From: Leucobacter insecticola
GTDB taxonomy: Bacteria > Actinomycetota > Actinomycetes > Actinomycetales > Microbacteriaceae
DNA length: 64,000 nucleotides
Assembly: GCF_011382965.1 (NCBI RefSeq)
Contig: NZ_CP049934.1
Coordinates: 1,240,001-1,304,000, forward strand
Direction of reading: 5' to 3'
A model generated the notes under the pieces. That model saw nothing but the letters and a program-made list of their open reading frames with translations. It ran no database searches and was not told where the DNA came from. Both the position numbers and the translations under genes were made by a program. Shown here one piece after another: positions 53,133-62,984 of this stretch; positions within the stretch are counted from its first letter, which is position 1, and each line of letters starts with the position of its first letter.

Positions 53133-54652
53133 TTACTCATCGGGCACCAATACAGGTGTGTCGCGGTTCAGGCTTTCCCCGCGGAAATATGCCTTGGAAT
53201 TGGGTCGCAGCCACCACAGACCCATAAGCACGAAGCCGATCAGGATCGCGCCGACGCCGATGACAAACGCGCCGCCGACCCCGAAGAGCACGGTGTAGCT
53301 GTACTCGACACTGATCATGTCGATCGCCGATTGCACGAAGGCGTATCCGAGCATCAGGCCGCCGAGGGTGGGCAGGATCCCGCGCATCCACAGATTGCGG
53401 GCGCTCTTGCCGAGAGTGTCGCGGAAGTACCAGACACACGCGAACGAGGTAATGGAGTAGTAAAGCGCAACAGCGAGGCCCATAGAAGTGAGGGAATCAG
53501 CAAGCATGTCTTCGGAGAGGATCGACATCCCGACATAGTAGACGATGGCGGCCGCACCCATCACGGTCGTCGAGAACCACGGCGTCTTGAACTTGGGGTG
53601 CAATTCCGCGAACTTTGCGGGCAGCGCGCGGTAGACCGCCATCGAGAGCGTGCCGCGGGCGGTGGGCAGGATCGTGGTCTGTGTCGATGAAGCAGCAGAC
53701 AGCATCACACCGAGCAGCAGGAACCAGCCCCACGGGCCAAAGAGCGCGCCGCCGAGCACGGTGAACACGTCATCGATGTTCTCCGGGTTAGTGAGACCCA
53801 AGCCTTCGGATTTGAAACCGGCGAACATCATGACTGCCACTGAGATGCCGACGTAGAGCACAATGAGTACCGCGATGCTTGACAGGGCGGCACGACCTGG
53901 AGTCTTACGCGGGTTCTTGGTCTCCTCGTTGAGCGCGAGGCACGTGTCCCAGCCCCAGTAGATGAAGAGTGCAAGCAGCACGGCCTCCATGAAGCCAGAC
54001 CAGGAGGTGAGCTGTGCGGGGTTGAACCAGTTCCAGTCAAAGTCGATAGAGCCGGGGTTGCTTCCGCTCAGTGAGTGGAAGAGCGCGAGGCCGCCGAAGA
54101 GTGCCATAGCGACGATCTGGATCGTCATGAGCACCATCTGCAGGCGCTCACCGATCTGCACACCGACCGTGCTCACGAAGGTCATGATCGCCATAAAGAC
54201 CACCGAGGTGATGATGACGATGGTGCGGTTCGCGGCGAACTCTTCATTGCCGAGGAGGAGCCAGAAGTACTGTCCGGTAATCTCGCCGACGTTGGCGAGC
54301 ACCATCACGGAGGCGACCGCGACCGACCAGCCGCCGATCCAGCCGGTAACGGGCCAAACGCCTTGGCACCCCATACAAACGTCGTGCCGCAGTCCGGCAT
54401 CTCACGATTCAATTCTTGGTAGGCGAAAGCCGCGAAGACCATCGGGATACACGCGACGATGAACACGAGCGGAGCTTGGGCACCCACCGCAATGATCACA
54501 TAGCCAAGTGTCGCTGCGAGCGAGTAGAGCGGAGCGGTTGAAGCGAGGCCGATGACGGTCGAGCCGACCACGCCAAGGGTGCCTTCACTGAGACCCTTGC
54601 CAACATGAATGTGGCCAGTTTCGGTGGCGTTATCCAGCGTCTTCTTCGACAT
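53133..54652 (-). CDS. APC-family amino acid/amine permease, one-base frameshift
   Basis: ATG 54652 begins M-S-K-K-T-L-D; the first frame covers three membrane helices up to W-G-A-K-A-F-G-P. The remaining nine or so helices continue in the frame ending at 53133 from about 54350; one extra G (CCG-GTT-ACC) joins them as G-P-V-T-G-W-I-G-G-W. Joined length about 506 residues. Typical APC signatures (G-L-A-S-T-A-P, N-E-E-T-K-N-P-R-K-T-P-G) are present. It probably imports the substrate of the downstream oxidase. Confidence 0.88.
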
Positions 54653-54789
54653 ACGCGTCTGCTTTCATGCTGTTCGATTTCGGTGGGCTCGATGCTGAGC
54701 CGAGCCCATCCTACTGAAGAATTGGCGAAGCCCTGAACGGCTTGTAGAAACCCATCACTGAGGATCATTGCAAACGACATACGGGAAGA

Positions 54790-54819
54790 CCCCGGCACTG
54801 CGCAGAGGTGGTGCCGGGG
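54790..54819. terminator. Terminator hairpin
   Basis: CCCCGGCAC pairs with GTGCCGGGG across a 12-base loop, 54 bp after the epimerase stop on the minus strand. It separates it from the permease operon. Confidence 0.7.
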
Positions 54820-54872
54820 CCGTCTCGAAGCGCTGGTATGCCCTTCAAGTTGGCTGGGTGTGGCCCTCGCAC

Positions 54873-55778
54873 TCAGGAGCGATGCGACATCGCTGCGGTA
54901 ATGGCGTCCGCCGCGCGGGGGTGCGCAAAGGTGAATCCGGCTGCCTCCAGCACCCGGGGTGCGGTGTTTGCATCCGTGAGGAGAAGGGACTCGGCGGTGT
55001 CTCTGCCGAGACCCAGGCGAAGCGCCCACGCGGGTGCGGGAAGCAAGAACGGGCGACGCAGCGTTCGCGCGAGTTCCGCGCCGATGTCGGTTGCGGTCGC
55101 GGGGGTCGGACCGCAGAGATTCACGGGACCGGCAACGTCCGAATCGATGAGGTGCCGGATCGCGCGCACTTCGTCCTCGAGCGAAATCCAGGGCCAGATC
55201 TGAGTGCCCGTGCCGAGCGGTCCGCTGATCCCGAGTTTGGTGAGCGCCATCATGGGTTTCAAGACTCCGCGCGGATGCAGCAGAGGCGCCGTCCGAAGCA
55301 GCACCACACGTGTCTCCGGACCCGCCTGCAGTGCGGTCCGTTCCCAATCAACGCACAGACCCGCGAGAAACGTCCTCCCCGCGTCATCCTGTTCGGTGAG
55401 AGGCTGGCCGGGCCGTGTCCCGTAGAAACCCGTGGCTGAGGCCGACAAAAACGCCGGAGCGTCAGCCCCGAGCTGCCGCAGCGCTCCCGCAAGTTCGCGG
55501 GTGGGAGTGAGTCGGGATTCACGAAGCGTCGTTCGGTACGCGGGAGTCCATGGGAGGCGCCCAATGCTCGCGCCATTGAGTCCGACCACGGCGTCCGCGC
55601 CCGCAAGGTGCGCCGGGTCGAGCGGTCCCTTGCCGGTGAGCCACTCGACCTCGTCGCTGGTGCGCGGTGGTCGCCGCACGAGCGTTGTGACGCCGATGCC
55701 GTCAGCGCGGAGCGAGCGTGCGAGCGCAGCGCCGATGAGCCCCGATCCTCCGGCGATCACCACCTGGGTCGTGCTCAT
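54873..55778 (-). CDS. TIGR01777-type NAD-dependent epimerase
   Basis: 301 residues. Rossmann motif V-I-A-G-G-S-G-L-I-G-A-A-L, N-G-A-S-I, S-A-S-A-T-G-F-Y-G and W-P-W-I-S-L-E-D motifs identify the YfcH/SulA-like epimerase group; the substrate is unknown. Ends with H-P-R-A-A-D-A-I. It lies 33 bp downstream of the MmpL gene on the same strand and is probably co-transcribed. Confidence 0.9.
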   Translation of the reverse strand: MSTTQVVIAGGSGLIGAALARSLRADGIGVTTLVRRPPRTSDEVEWLTGKGPLDPAHLAGADAVVGLNGASIGRLPWTPAYRTTLRESRLTPTRELAGALRQLGADAPAFLSASATGFYGTRPGQPLTEQDDAGRTFLAGLCVDWERTALQAGPETRVVLLRTAPLLHPRGVLKPMMALTKLGISGPLGTGTQIWPWISLEDEVRAIRHLIDSDVAGPVNLCGPTPATATDIGAELARTLRRPFLLPAPAWALRLGLGRDTAESLLLTDANTAPRVLEAAGFTFAHPRAADAITAAMSHRS

Positions 55779-55811
55779 GCTGCGCTCCTGTCTGCCACGG
55801 TGCGTCAGAGT

Positions 55812-57986
55812 CTACTCCGGCGCGTCCTTCCTGCTGAGCTTTGACGGCCACCAGATCTTCTTACCGATATCCGTCGCAAGCGCGGGCACGAGCATGGAGC
55901 GCACAACGAAGGTGTCGAGCAGCACGCCAAACGCGACGATGAACGCGAGTTGCACCAGGAACAGGATCGGGATCACCGACAGCGCCGCGAAGGTCGCTGC
56001 GAGCACGAGGCCCGCCGAGGTGATCACGCCGCCGGTGATGGTCAGACCGCGGAGAATGCCCTCGCGGGTGCCATGCTTCTGAGATTCTTCTCGAACTCGG
56101 GTCATCAGGAAGATGTTGTAGTCGATCCCGAGCGCGACAAGGAACACGAAGCCGTAGAGCGGCACCACGGGGTCGGCTCCCGGGAACTGGAAGATCCCGT
56201 TGAACACGAGCGCGGAGACCCCGAGCGCGGTGCCGAAGGACAGCACCGTCGTCAAGATCAGTAGAACCGGCGCGAGGATCGAGCGTAGGAGCAGCATCAA
56301 GATGAACAGGATGACCACCAGAATCACCGGGATGATAAGGTTTCGATCGTGGATCGACGCCTGCTTCGTGTCGACCGCTGTCGCGGTGACGCCACCGACG
56401 ATCGCACTCGATCCGGTGAACTCAGCACGGAGATCAGCGACCGTAGCGGAGGCCGCATCTGAGTCTGCGGCGTCGGTCAGTGTGCCCTGGAGCAGGACCC
56501 TGCCGTCAATTTCCGTGGGAGCCGGGGCCGGGGTACCCGGAGGGCCAAATGCCTGGATGCCGTCGGCCGTGACCGGCGCGCTTCCGCTCGGGGAATCGGC
56601 GCTCGTGACCGCCACCGAGTCGATGCCCTTGGTCGCGAGCATGGTGTCTGCGGCCTGCTGCAGTTCATCCGCGTTCACGAGGACATAGGCCGGGCTGCCT
56701 GATCCGCCAGGGAAGTGCTCACCGAGGGCCGCTTGACCATCTCGGGCTTCAGAGCTACCGAGCACCAGATCAGACTGGGGCACGCCGTCGGCCTTGAGCT
56801 GGGTCAGGCCCAGCGCGCCCACCGCAAGGACAATCGTCGTGATGATCCAGATGGCGCGCGGCTTCTTCGTAATGAAGCCGGCGACCCAGTGCCACAGCCC
56901 CTTGGAGGGCATGCCGTTTTCTGCGGTGACGACCTCGGGCTCAAAGTGTGGGCGGCGCGGCCAGTAAGCGGCACGGCCAAAGGTAAACAGGAGCGCCGGG
57001 AGCAGGGTCAGTGCCGAGAGCATCGCAAACAGGATGCCGAACGCGGCAACCGGGCCGAGAGTGCTGTTGGACTTCAGGTCGCTGAGCAGCAGGCACAAAA
57101 GGCCCGCGATCACGGTGCCGCCGGAAGCGAGGATCGGTTCAAACGAGCCTTTGATTGCGCCCTTGATTGCGGCTCCCTTGTCTTGCACTTTGCGCAGCTC
57201 TTCTCGGAACCGCGCCACAACGAGCAGGGAGTAGTCGGTGGCGGCACCGATCACGAGAATAAAGAGGATGCCCTGTGTCTGCCCGCTGAGGAGCAGCACA
57301 CCCGCCTTGGCGAGATTCCAGACAACGAGCAGCGCGACACACAGCGCGAAGAGGCTCGTAAAGAGCACCACCACGGGGAGGAGGAGTGAACGGTAGACGA
57401 CGATCAAGATGATGAACACCGCGCACAGCGCGACAAGCAGCAGAATGCCGTCGATACCTGCGAACCCAGCTACAAGGTCGGCGGTGAATCCCGCAGGGCC
57501 TGTCACGTAGACGCTGACGCCCTCGGGGACTTCCTCGCGGAGGGTCTCGCCGACCTGATTAACCACTTCCGCGACTTCGGAGTCCGCATCGATCGGCACA
57601 AAAACCTGGGCTGCTTTGCCGTCCTCAGAAGGGAGGACGGGGGAGACTCCGCTGCGAACGCTCTCGATTGACTCAAGATCCTTGGCGGCTTCCGCAATCC
57701 CGGAGCTCTGCGCGGTGGTCAGTCTGTCGCTCGACTCGAAAACGATGACGGCGGGGATCGTGCCCTCGCCAAGGTAGTCGCCGAGCACTTTCTGGACCTC
57801 GGTGGCCTCCGCTGATTCGGGTAGGTAAGCGGTCTGATCGTTTGAAGAGACCTCTTCGATCTTGCCAAAGAGCGGTCCGCCAAGTCCGGCTCCGACGAAC
57901 CAGATCAGGATCAGCACTGCGGGAAGAAACACGCGCAGCCAGCGGAATTTGGTACGGCCAGATTTGCCGTTCTGCGGCTGGTTCAT
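55812..57986 (-). CDS. MmpL/RND-family transporter
   Basis: 724 residues with twelve predicted helices in two similar halves and two large extracytoplasmic loops. Landmarks are G-A-A-T-D-Y-S-L-L-V-V-A-R-F-R-E-E in the first half and A-L-G-I-D-Y-N-I-F-L-M-T-R-V-R-E-E in the second, holding the proton-relay Asp-Tyr pairs. Such proteins export lipids or drugs. Start ATG 57986 follows GGGGTAGACC. An inverted repeat at 58015-58029 may be the operator. Confidence 0.93.
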   Translation of the reverse strand: MNQPQNGKSGRTKFRWLRVFLPAVLILIWFVGAGLGGPLFGKIEEVSSNDQTAYLPESAEATEVQKVLGDYLGEGTIPAVIVFESSDRLTTAQSSGIAEAAKDLESIESVRSGVSPVLPSEDGKAAQVFVPIDADSEVAEVVNQVGETLREEVPEGVSVYVTGPAGFTADLVAGFAGIDGILLLVALCAVFIILIVVYRSLLLPVVVLFTSLFALCVALLVVWNLAKAGVLLLSGQTQGILFILVIGAATDYSLLVVARFREELRKVQDKGAAIKGAIKGSFEPILASGGTVIAGLLCLLLSDLKSNSTLGPVAAFGILFAMLSALTLLPALLFTFGRAAYWPRRPHFEPEVVTAENGMPSKGLWHWVAGFITKKPRAIWIITTIVLAVGALGLTQLKADGVPQSDLVLGSSEARDGQAALGEHFPGGSGSPAYVLVNADELQQAADTMLATKGIDSVAVTSADSPSGSAPVTADGIQAFGPPGTPAPAPTEIDGRVLLQGTLTDAADSDAASATVADLRAEFTGSSAIVGGVTATAVDTKQASIHDRNLIIPVILVVILFILMLLLRSILAPVLLILTTVLSFGTALGVSALVFNGIFQFPGADPVVPLYGFVFLVALGIDYNIFLMTRVREESQKHGTREGILRGLTITGGVITSAGLVLAATFAALSVIPILFLVQLAFIVAFGVLLDTFVVRSMLVPALATDIGKKIWWPSKLSRKDAPE

Positions 57987-58014
57987 GGTCTACCCCTATC
58001 ACGATGATCACATA

Positions 58015-58029
58015 TAGCTAGATAAGCTA
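58015..58029. promoter_or_regulatory. Inverted repeat in mmpL promoter
   Basis: TAGCT-AGATA-AGCTA lies 29 bp upstream of the mmpL start in an A+T-rich stretch. It is a likely repressor site; the cognate protein is unknown. Confidence 0.4.
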
Positions 58030-58142
58030 GTTAAAGTTACCACCACAGGTGACCGATGTGCTATTCCTCTTCGAGTCTTTTTCGGCGGCGTCATACAGTC
58101 GTTATATTCGGGCTGAACATGTCGCTCCAGTGCCGTGCTTTA

Positions 58143-58192
58143 CCGAGCCTGCATTTCAGTACCGAACCTGCGGTCAGTACCTGCAGGCTCGG
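58143..58192. terminator. Terminator hairpin downstream of SDR gene
   Basis: CCGAGCCTGCA at 58143-58153 pairs with TGCAGGCTCGG at 58182-58192. A further GCAGGCTCGG copy follows at about 58203, offering an alternative pairing. It lies after the stop of the leftward SDR gene. Confidence 0.65.
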
Positions 58193-58223
58193 CAGTGAAA
58201 CGCAGGCTCGGCGGCGTTCTGGC

Positions 58224-59051
58224 CTAGCCAGCGAGCGCGGCAAACTTCGCCCGAATGCCCTCCTCGTTCCATGACCACACGTCATCCCCGCGCAACACCA
58301 CATCGGCGCCGCCGTCGCAGTAGATCGTCTGGCCGCAGCAGTGCGTGTTCTCAACGGACGTCAACCAGATCAACAGATGTGCGATACTCTCGGGCCCCTG
58401 ATGCGAGTTCAGGGGCATTGGCACTGCCGCGTCAACCATGGCGACGCCTTCCGGGGTGGTCAGGAGATCGGCTGTCATTGGGGTGAGGACGGTGCCGGGG
58501 CCGACCGCGTTCAGTGGGATCCCCGCCCCTGCCCACCGAGCGGTCGGTGCCTCGCGTCGCACCCAGCGTGAAATGGCTTGCTTGGAAGCCGAGTAGATGA
58601 GGTTGGCGGTCGCCGGATCGGCTTCGAGGGTGGATGCGATGCTCATGCTCATCGTCTCGTCGCCAGACAGCATTGCCTCCACGAGTGGTGGTGCTGTTGG
58701 CTGCGTCGATGCGATCGAAGAAATGAGAGCGACTCGTGGCGCGGGGGAGAGGGTGAGTGCGGGCTGCATCGCCTCCAGGAACTCCGTCATGCCAAAGAAA
58801 TTGACGGCGGCCGTGATGCGTTTGGGGATCGCGAGTCCGGCGCAAGCGATGACCGCGTCGACCGTACCGCCGGCGATCCGTGTTGCTTCGGCGGCGGCAG
58901 CGAGGCGGCCTTCGCGGCTCGAGAGGTCGCCGACCACCTCTGTGCCCTTGAGGTCAACGCCAATGACGGTGTTGCCTTGCTCGACAAGTATCTGGGCGGT
59001 GGTCTTGCCGATTCCGGATCCTGCGCCGGTGATGACATATGTGCGTGACAT
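58224..59051 (-). CDS. Short-chain dehydrogenase/reductase
   Basis: 275 residues. N-terminal T-G-A-G-S-G-I-G-K (cofactor site), Asp33-type acidic residue in G-V-D-L-K suggesting NAD, A-C-A-G-L, Ser in L-I-S-S-I-A and Y-S-A-S-K. The order resembles 3-alpha-hydroxysteroid dehydrogenase-like SDRs. The substrate is unknown. The MarR gene ends 11 bp upstream, so the two are one operon. Confidence 0.92.
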   Translation of the reverse strand: MSRTYVITGAGSGIGKTTAQILVEQGNTVIGVDLKGTEVVGDLSSREGRLAAAAEATRIAGGTVDAVIACAGLAIPKRITAAVNFFGMTEFLEAMQPALTLSPAPRVALISSIASTQPTAPPLVEAMLSGDETMSMSIASTLEADPATANLIYSASKQAISRWVRREAPTARWAGAGIPLNAVGPGTVLTPMTADLLTTPEGVAMVDAAVPMPLNSHQGPESIAHLLIWLTSVENTHCCGQTIYCDGGADVVLRGDDVWSWNEEGIRAKFAALAG

Positions 59052-59062
59052 GGTGTGTCCTT

Positions 59063-59535
59063 TCAGTGTGGGGATGGGGTCGTCTCGGTGCTGATATTGC
59101 CGAGAAAGCGCTGCATAAGCGCCGTGAGGGTGGCGACCTCTGTGGGATCCCAGGTCGCCGTGGCCTCCGCGACCATCTCGACGCCTGCCTGCACGAGGCG
59201 GCGGTAGGTGTCCGTTCCATGCGGGGTAAGGGTGACGGTGACTGAGCGGCGATCGCCCTCGGGTGTGGCGCGGGTGACGAGCGCGGCCTGTTCAAGGCGC
59301 GCGATCAGTTTCGACGTTGAGGGCGGCTGAGGTGGAGCCCATCGGCGAGTGCGCTTGGGCGCGCGGTGCCGCCCAAGAGGCCGAGAGCGTACAGCGCGTT
59401 CACGGCAACGGGGTCGAGTGTGACCCCGCACCCCGCGGTGATGCGGCGTTGGAAATCGAAAGAAGACCAGCGTGACATGAGCCCGGTCAGGGAAATGAGT
59501 AGCGGTTCATGCTGTGTGGCGTGTGGTTCGGCCAT
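59063..59535 (-). CDS. MarR-family regulator of the SDR operon, one-base frameshift
   Basis: ATG 59535 frame: M-A-E-P-H-A-T-Q to A-L-A-D-G-L-H-L-S-R-P. The recognition helix and wing (P-S-T-S-K-L-I-A-R-L-E, G-D-R-R-S-V-T-V-T-L) follow in the other frame to 59063. One extra C at the CCC run near 59321 joins them into about 157 residues. A long palindrome lies directly upstream, which suggests autorepression. Confidence 0.85.
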
Positions 59536-59541
59536 GTACTG

Positions 59542-59585
59542 ACCCTAGGGTAAATAGTTGCTTCAGGCAACTATTTACCCTAGGT
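59542..59585. promoter_or_regulatory. Long palindromic MarR operator
   Basis: ACCCTAGGGTAAATAGTTGC and its near-perfect complement surround a TTCAG centre. The inner TAGTTGC...GCAACTA resembles MarR sites. The dyad is 18-19 bp per arm and starts 7 bp upstream of the MarR ATG, so it may also fold as a hairpin in RNA. Confidence 0.7.
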
Positions 59586-59825
59586 GAGCATCAGGGCGAG
59601 CCTCGCAGCCCATCCTGATGGCGGTCGCGCAGGCCGCAAGGCGGGGATATCCAAGCTGGTAGGCGGAGAATCGAGTGATCCGCCTTGATTTGGCTTTTCC
59701 ATTGGTCTGCCTTGTCTACGTAGTGCTCTGGGTCCTGTTTTTGAGTGCGAATGCGAGGAACACCGCCCCATCCAGATAGTGTTGTTACCGCTGGTAGCCG
59801 AATGAGCGACCCGTGGGGGTGTGAC

Positions 59826-60638
59826 GTGATCGAGTTTGAACACGTATCAAAGGTGTACCCCGGTGGCTCAGAGGCCGTCGGCGATTTTTCGTGCGTGATC
59901 CCGTCGCGTCGAACCGTGGTGTTCGTCGGTTCATCGGGATCCGGCAAGACCACACTCTTGCGCATGGTCAACCGCATGGTCGATCCAACCTCCGGACGGG
60001 TGATGATCGACGGTGAGGACGTGCGATCACGCAACCCTGTCGAACTGCGTCGCTCAATCGGCTATGTGCTGCAGCAGGGGGGCCTTCTCCCGCATCGCAC
60101 CGTGCTCGACAACGTCGCGACGGTGCCCGTGCTCCGCGGAGTGTCTCGGGCGACCGCCCGCAGCAATGCGCTCGGGCTCCTCGAACGGGTGGGACTCGAT
60201 CCCGCGCTCGGCAAGCGCTACCCGGGCCAACTCTCCGGCGGGCAACAACAGCGCGTGGGGGTGGCCCGTGCGCTCGCCGCAGACCCGAATATCCTGCTCA
60301 TGGATGAGCCGTTCGGAGCCGTTGACCCCATCGTCCGGCGGGATCTGCAGCGGGAGCTGATTCGCCTGCAGGCCGAGCTCAGCAAGACGATCGTCTTTGT
60401 GACGCACGATATTGAGGAAGCGTTCCTGCTCGGCGACGAGGTGCTGGTGCTGCGGGAGGGCGGCCGCATCGCACAGCAGGGTACGCCCTCGGAAATCATG
60501 GCTTCTCCGGCCGACGACTTCGTCCGCAGTTTCGTCGGCGCGGATCGTGCGGAGCGTGAACTGAACACTGTCGAGGTAGACGGCCGCAGGCTCGTGATGG
60601 ATGGCGATGGCCGCCCGGTGGGGGTACTCGCGCCGTGA
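59826..60638 (+). CDS. Osmoprotectant ABC transporter ATPase (OpuCA/ProV-like)
   Basis: 270 residues from GTG 59826 (GGGGG seven bases upstream); ATG 59802 is an alternative. Walker A G-S-S-G-S-G-K-T-T, signature L-S-G-G-Q-Q-Q-R-V, Walker B I-L-L-M-D-E-P-F-G-A-V-D-P and the short C-terminal extension of glycine betaine/choline importers (no CBS pair visible). The stop overlaps the first permease start (GTGA). First gene of a four-gene operon. Confidence 0.92.
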   Translation: MIEFEHVSKVYPGGSEAVGDFSCVIPSRRTVVFVGSSGSGKTTLLRMVNRMVDPTSGRVMIDGEDVRSRNPVELRRSIGYVLQQGGLLPHRTVLDNVATVPVLRGVSRATARSNALGLLERVGLDPALGKRYPGQLSGGQQQRVGVARALAADPNILLMDEPFGAVDPIVRRDLQRELIRLQAELSKTIVFVTHDIEEAFLLGDEVLVLREGGRIAQQGTPSEIMASPADDFVRSFVGADRAERELNTVEVDGRRLVMDGDGRPVGVLAP

Positions 60639-61333
60639 CCTGGCTGCTTGCCAATTGGCAACAGGTGATTGACCTCGCTGTCGATCACCTGTTGCTCAGC
60701 CTTCCCGCGATCCTACTGGCCGTCCTGATCTCGATCCCCATCGGCCGCTTTGCCTTCAGGCGGCCCCGCGTCGGTGGCCCGCTGTTGTCGGTCGCGACCC
60801 TGGCGTATGCGATCCCGGCGCTACCGCTATTGGTCATTGTGCCCGCGATCCTCGGTGTTCCTCTGCGGTCCTGGCAAAACATGGTCGTGGTGCTCACGAT
60901 TTACGGCATCGCGCTGCTGGTGCGCACCACCGCGGATGCCTTCGCCTCCGTCGACGCTGAACTGCGCGACGCTGCTGTTGCGGAGGGCTTCTCGCCGCGG
61001 GGACTGTTTTGGCGGGTCGACCTGCCGCTGGCGATCCCGGTCATTATCTCGGGGGTCCGCGTCGTCTCCGTCTCGACCGTCAGCCTCGTCACCTTGGGGG
61101 CGCTCATCGGGGTATCGAGCCTCGGAAGGCTCCTCACCGACGGGTTTCAGCGCGGGATCGCCGCAGAAATCTGGACGGGCGTCATCGTGACGGCTCTGCT
61201 CGCTCTCGCGATTGATGGGATCGTGGTGCTGATCGGACGCCTCCTGACGCCGTGGGCGCGGCTGCGGCGATCCGGGCGATCACTCCGGTCTCCCTTGCCA
61301 GCCACGCCCGCCTCACCGAGGGCCGAGTCGTGA
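60635..61333 (+). CDS. Osmoprotectant ABC permease 1
   Basis: 232 residues with about five to six membrane helices and the BPD-type EAA loop (D-A-A-V-A-E-G-F-S-P-R-G-L-F). GTG start overlaps the ATPase stop. Forms the membrane pore with the second permease. Confidence 0.9.
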   Translation: MTWLLANWQQVIDLAVDHLLLSLPAILLAVLISIPIGRFAFRRPRVGGPLLSVATLAYAIPALPLLVIVPAILGVPLRSWQNMVVVLTIYGIALLVRTTADAFASVDAELRDAAVAEGFSPRGLFWRVDLPLAIPVIISGVRVVSVSTVSLVTLGALIGVSSLGRLLTDGFQRGIAAEIWTGVIVTALLALAIDGIVVLIGRLLTPWARLRRSGRSLRSPLPATPASPRAES

Positions 61334-62001
61334 ATCTCTTGAGCGACGCGCTCGCCTGGCTCTTCGACCCGCTGCACTGGCAGGGTGCGGCGGGGATCCC
61401 GTCACGCACGCTGCAGCATCTCGCGATTACTGCACTGACACTCGTCATCGCCTCCGTGATCGCGCTGCCGACGGGGGTCTTGATCGGACACACGCGGCGC
61501 GGCTCCGGGTTCATTGGTGGCCTCAGCGGTGCCGCGCGCGCGTTGCCGACCCTCGGGCTTCTGACGCTCTTCGGGTTGGCCTTCGGGATCGGGCTCACCG
61601 GGCCGTTGTTCGCTCTGATTGTTCTCGCGATCCCGTCACTACTCGCAGGGGCCTACGCCGGGGTACAGGCCATCGATCCCGATGTGCCGGCCGCCGCGAA
61701 AGCGATTGGCTTCAGCGCCCGCCAGGTGATTTTGCGCGTTGAGCTGCCGCTCTCTCTGCCTGTGATGATCGGCGGGATCCGCGCCGCAACGCTGCAGGTG
61801 GTGTCGACGGCGACGCTTGCCGCGTACACCGCAGATTTTGGGCTCGGGCGCTACATCTTCACCGGACTGCTGACTCGTGACTACCCGCAGATGCTCGCGG
61901 GGGCGTTGCTGGTAATTCTCCTCACCCTTGCGCTGGAACTGGTGCTCGCCGCCTGCCACCGCGCGGCAAAGTCTGCCTATCTGAACCGATCCACCGCGTG
62001 A
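61330..62001 (+). CDS. Osmoprotectant ABC permease 2
   Basis: 223 residues from GTG 61330, overlapping the previous stop (GTGA); the longer frame from 61252 would lie inside permease 1. EAA loop P-A-A-A-K-A-I-G-F-S-A-R-Q-V-I-L. Six helices predicted. Its stop overlaps the next in-frame GTG. Confidence 0.9.
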   Translation: MNLLSDALAWLFDPLHWQGAAGIPSRTLQHLAITALTLVIASVIALPTGVLIGHTRRGSGFIGGLSGAARALPTLGLLTLFGLAFGIGLTGPLFALIVLAIPSLLAGAYAGVQAIDPDVPAAAKAIGFSARQVILRVELPLSLPVMIGGIRAATLQVVSTATLAAYTADFGLGRYIFTGLLTRDYPQMLAGALLVILLTLALELVLAACHRAAKSAYLNRSTA

Positions 62002-62012
62002 AAGGCCCCGTC

Positions 62013-62957
62013 ATGACTGACCAGACACCGCGCACACCGCGCACCGCAGCCAAGATTCTCGCCGCAGTGTCGCTTGTGGGTGCGCTCGCGCTCGCGGGCT
62101 GCGCGGCGAGCGACCCGCTCGCCGGAGACAACGGTGGCGGTGATGCCTCGCGTGACACGATCGTGATCGCTTCTCAGACCTACTATTCCAACGAGATCAT
62201 TGCCGAAGCGTACGCGCAGGCGTTGGAAGCTGCTGGCTACTCGGTCGATCGACAGTACCGGATCGGGCAGCGGGAGGTGTACCTCACCGAGGTCGAAAAC
62301 GGGGCTATCGACCTGATCCCCGAGTACAGCGGGAATCTGCTGCAGTACTGGGTGCCAGACACCGAGGCGCGCCTCAGCGATGATGTCTATGCCGAGCTGG
62401 CCGCAAACACCCCGAAGGGGCTGCGGGTGTTGGATCAGTCTCCCGCAACCGACCAAGACGCGTACATGGTGACCCGTAAATTTGCAGACACCTGGAAACT
62501 GAAAACCATTGCGGATCTGAAGAACGTGACGGTGCCCCTGACGCTGGGATCCACGTCCGCGTCAGAGGCCAGGCCCCACGGTACAGCAGGCCTGGCCGAG
62601 GTGTACGGTATCGACGGCGTGGCGTTTACGCCGATTGAAGACAGCGGCGGGCCGCTAACCGTGAAGGCGCTGAAGGACGGCACCGTCCAGTTCGCAATCA
62701 TGTACACCGCGGATCCCAGCGTGCTTGAAAACGGTCTCGTCACGCTCGAAGACACCAAGGGTGTATTTCTTGCCTCCCACGTCGTTCCGCTCGCGAGTGA
62801 CCGGGTGGACGCTGCGGCCGCGAAGATCGTGAATGACATCAGCGCCGCCATGTCGCCGGAGGACCTGGTCGCGCTCGGTTCCCAGAGCGTCAACGAACAG
62901 CGCGCGGCGGCAGACATCGCCGCACAGTGGCTCACGGAGAAGGGCCTGCTGCGGTGA
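62013..62957 (+). CDS. Osmoprotectant-binding lipoprotein (OpuCC/ProX-like)
   Basis: 314 residues from ATG 62013 (AAAGG seven bases upstream); GTG 61998 overlaps the permease stop. Lipobox L-A-L-A-G-C (Cys about 29). OpuAC-type fold with I-A-S-Q-T-Y-Y-S-N-E-I-I, E-Y-S-G-N-L-L-Q-Y and Y-T-A-D-P-S. It captures glycine betaine/choline-like solutes outside the cell and passes them to the permeases. Confidence 0.9.
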   Translation: MTDQTPRTPRTAAKILAAVSLVGALALAGCAASDPLAGDNGGGDASRDTIVIASQTYYSNEIIAEAYAQALEAAGYSVDRQYRIGQREVYLTEVENGAIDLIPEYSGNLLQYWVPDTEARLSDDVYAELAANTPKGLRVLDQSPATDQDAYMVTRKFADTWKLKTIADLKNVTVPLTLGSTSASEARPHGTAGLAEVYGIDGVAFTPIEDSGGPLTVKALKDGTVQFAIMYTADPSVLENGLVTLEDTKGVFLASHVVPLASDRVDAAAAKIVNDISAAMSPEDLVALGSQSVNEQRAAADIAAQWLTEKGLLR

Positions 62958-62984
62958 TCCGCCGTGAACAATAGGATGGCCCGT

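Noticed and set aside
51903-53690. 595-codon open frame on the plus strand
   Set aside because: It is antisense to the amine oxidase and permease; its residue content (Arg/His/Asp-rich, no motif) is a shadow of high G+C codons on the other strand.
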